Shown here: piece after piece, positions 13,659 to 14,576 of the stretch
Position numbering within the stretch: the first letter of the stretch is position 1
Layout: each line of letters starts with the position of its first letter
Origin: DATLFA01 sp039934635
Lineage (GTDB): Bacteria > Actinomycetota > Acidimicrobiia > Acidimicrobiales > WLNW01
DNA length: 14,576 nucleotides
Reading direction: 5' to 3'
Assembly: GCA_039934635.1 (NCBI GenBank)
Contig: JBDTLT010000129.1
Span: 1-14,576 of the forward strand
The notes under the pieces: model-generated
Databases searched by the model: none
The model's input: the letters and a program-made list of their open reading frames with translations, nothing else
What the model was told of the DNA's origin: nothing
Made by a program: the position numbers and the translations under genes

Positions 13659-14546
13659 CTATTCGTGGTCGGACTCGTACAGAGCCAGCCCCATCGCGGG
13701 CCCGTAGAGCGGTCGCGCCGCGCGTGCGACCGCCAGCTCGAGGCCGAACTCATCGGCGAGCAAGAACGCATCGTCGAGGTCCTTCCACCCGAGCATCACT
13801 GCCGCACTCATCTGCGCCACGAACTCAGGTGCCGCCGCAGGATCATCCAGCGCGACGGGACGCATCGTCGAACGCGAGATGACGACCTCGTCGTCGAACG
13901 TCATACCGAAAGTGCCTCGGTACAACTGCGCCATCGCCGCGAGATCGAGACCGGCGGCCTCGGCAAGCACGAGGCCCTCGTACATCGCTCCCCACATCGC
14001 GTAGCGCAGTGCGTTGCGGATCAGCTTGGCTTGCATTCCCGCGCCGACTTCACCAAAGCGCACGACGTCGCTGCAATAGACATCGAGCACTGGGCGAACT
14101 GCGTCGATCGTTGCGGGCGCACCGCCGCACATCGCGTACAGCTTGCCGATCGGTCGGCCCGCGCCCCTGCTGATACCGGCATCGATGAAGCCAACGGCCG
14201 CGGCCGCGCACCCAGCCGCCAATCGCGTGACGGTCTCGGGTGCGACCGTCGAATGCGATACGACCACTGAACCCGCACGCGCTGACGTCAGGATGCCGTC
14301 GTCACCGGTCACGCACGCCAGCGCCTGTGCGTCGTCGCGCACCATGACGACATGCACGTCGGCGTCACGAGCCGCGTCCGCGGGGCTCGAGCGACTGAGT
14401 GCTCCGAGCGCAACAAGAGGCGCAAGGGCCTCCGACCGAGGATCGAAGGCCTGCACGCTGTGCGCCGACGCAACGAGCGCGGTGCAGATCGGTGCTCCCA
14501 GGTTGCCGAGGCCACAAAACGAGACTCTCCGACCTGCTTCGCTCAT
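13659..14546 (-). CDS. 3-Hydroxyisobutyrate dehydrogenase family NAD(P)-dependent oxidoreductase
   Basis: The 295-aa protein begins with the Rossmann motif GLGNLG (residues 12-17) after VSF, the typical first strand. Asp35 at the end of strand 2 (FDPRS) suggests NAD rather than NADP, with caution. The substrate-binding loop FIDAGISRGAGRP (120-132) corresponds to the FVDAPVSGG of classical members but departs from it. The catalytic Lys is present in GMQAKLIRN (G170, Lys174, Asn178; GXXXKXXXN). Family members oxidise beta-hydroxyacids or reduce related semialdehydes and imines. ATG 14546 has GGAGGGGAAG immediately upstream. It ends 76 bp before the kinase operon on the same strand, with the palindrome in the gap, so the operon probably has its own promoter. 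The substrate is not known. Confidence 0.86.
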   Translation of the reverse strand: MSEAGRRVSFCGLGNLGAPICTALVASAHSVQAFDPRSEALAPLVALGALSRSSPADAARDADVHVVMVRDDAQALACVTGDDGILTSARAGSVVVSHSTVAPETVTRLAAGCAAAAVGFIDAGISRGAGRPIGKLYAMCGGAPATIDAVRPVLDVYCSDVVRFGEVGAGMQAKLIRNALRYAMWGAMYEGLVLAEAAGLDLAAMAQLYRGTFGMTFDDEVVISRSTMRPVALDDPAAAPEFVAQMSAAVMLGWKDLDDAFLLADEFGLELAVARAARPLYGPAMGLALYESDHE

Positions 14547-14576
14547 CTTCCCCTCCTGCTCCGGACAATCCTCGCA

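Noticed and set aside
13302..14270. Long plus-strand open frame of 322 residues
   Set aside because: It lies opposite the kinase and dehydrogenase genes, crosses the intergenic palindrome and shows no domain pattern; typical antisense shadow in GC-rich DNA.

Overview
The window is GC-rich, with strong third-position GC bias. It has GTG/TTG starts beside purine-rich ribosome sites, and lipoprotein and secreted-protein linkers rich in Thr, Ala and Ser. This style fits a free-living high-GC actinobacterium, and the gene set (PhyH dioxygenase, Baeyer-Villiger monooxygenase, DUF7065-like protein, orphan Leu-type binding lipoprotein) suggests an Acidimicrobiia/Ilumatobacter-like lineage. That placement is inference; there is no rRNA or other phylogenetic marker here. 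I see no tRNA, rRNA, CRISPR array, insertion sequence or phage gene, and no stretch over 300 bases lacks a gene.

Layout. (A) 1-2141: the 3' part of a phytanoyl-CoA dioxygenase-like gene converges with a two-gene minus-strand operon, a double-hotdog acyl-CoA thioesterase followed by a TIM-barrel sugar-phosphate isomerase/epimerase-like protein. (B) 2142-4803: a divergent leader region, a 508-aa branched-chain-type substrate-binding lipoprotein without adjacent permease or ATPase genes, a 15-bp perfect hairpin, a 71-aa coiled-coil protein and a six-helix membrane protein. (C) 4829-6908: on the minus strand a membrane-anchored Ig-like protein and a bicupin; divergently, a Nudix hydrolase. (D) 7066-9231: two group III truncated haemoglobins diverge around an Fe-S-type Rrf2 regulator. 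Regulator and first globin overlap by ATGA on the minus strand; second globin and a SAM methyltransferase overlap by ATGA on the plus strand. (E) 9245-13582: a minus-strand operon of an aminoglycoside-phosphotransferase-fold kinase, a DUF7065/CrtC-like protein, a small cupin and a type I Baeyer-Villiger monooxygenase. (F) 13659-14546: a 3-hydroxyisobutyrate-dehydrogenase-family enzyme on the minus strand.

Two regulatory sites stand out. A 23-bp imperfect inverted repeat with 11-1-11 architecture (7901-7923) lies between the divergent globin genes and overlaps the Rrf2 start codon. It has the geometry of NsrR-class operators, so a nitric-oxide or redox switch controlling both globins and a methyltransferase is a reasonable reading. 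A 16-bp perfect palindrome (13600-13615) sits just upstream of the kinase-to-monooxygenase operon and looks like a TetR-family operator, which would make region E an inducible catabolic unit for a ketone or terpenoid/steroid-like substrate. The thioesterase, PhyH and dehydrogenase fit a general lipid/CoA catabolism setting, but nothing in the sequence ties them to the same pathway.
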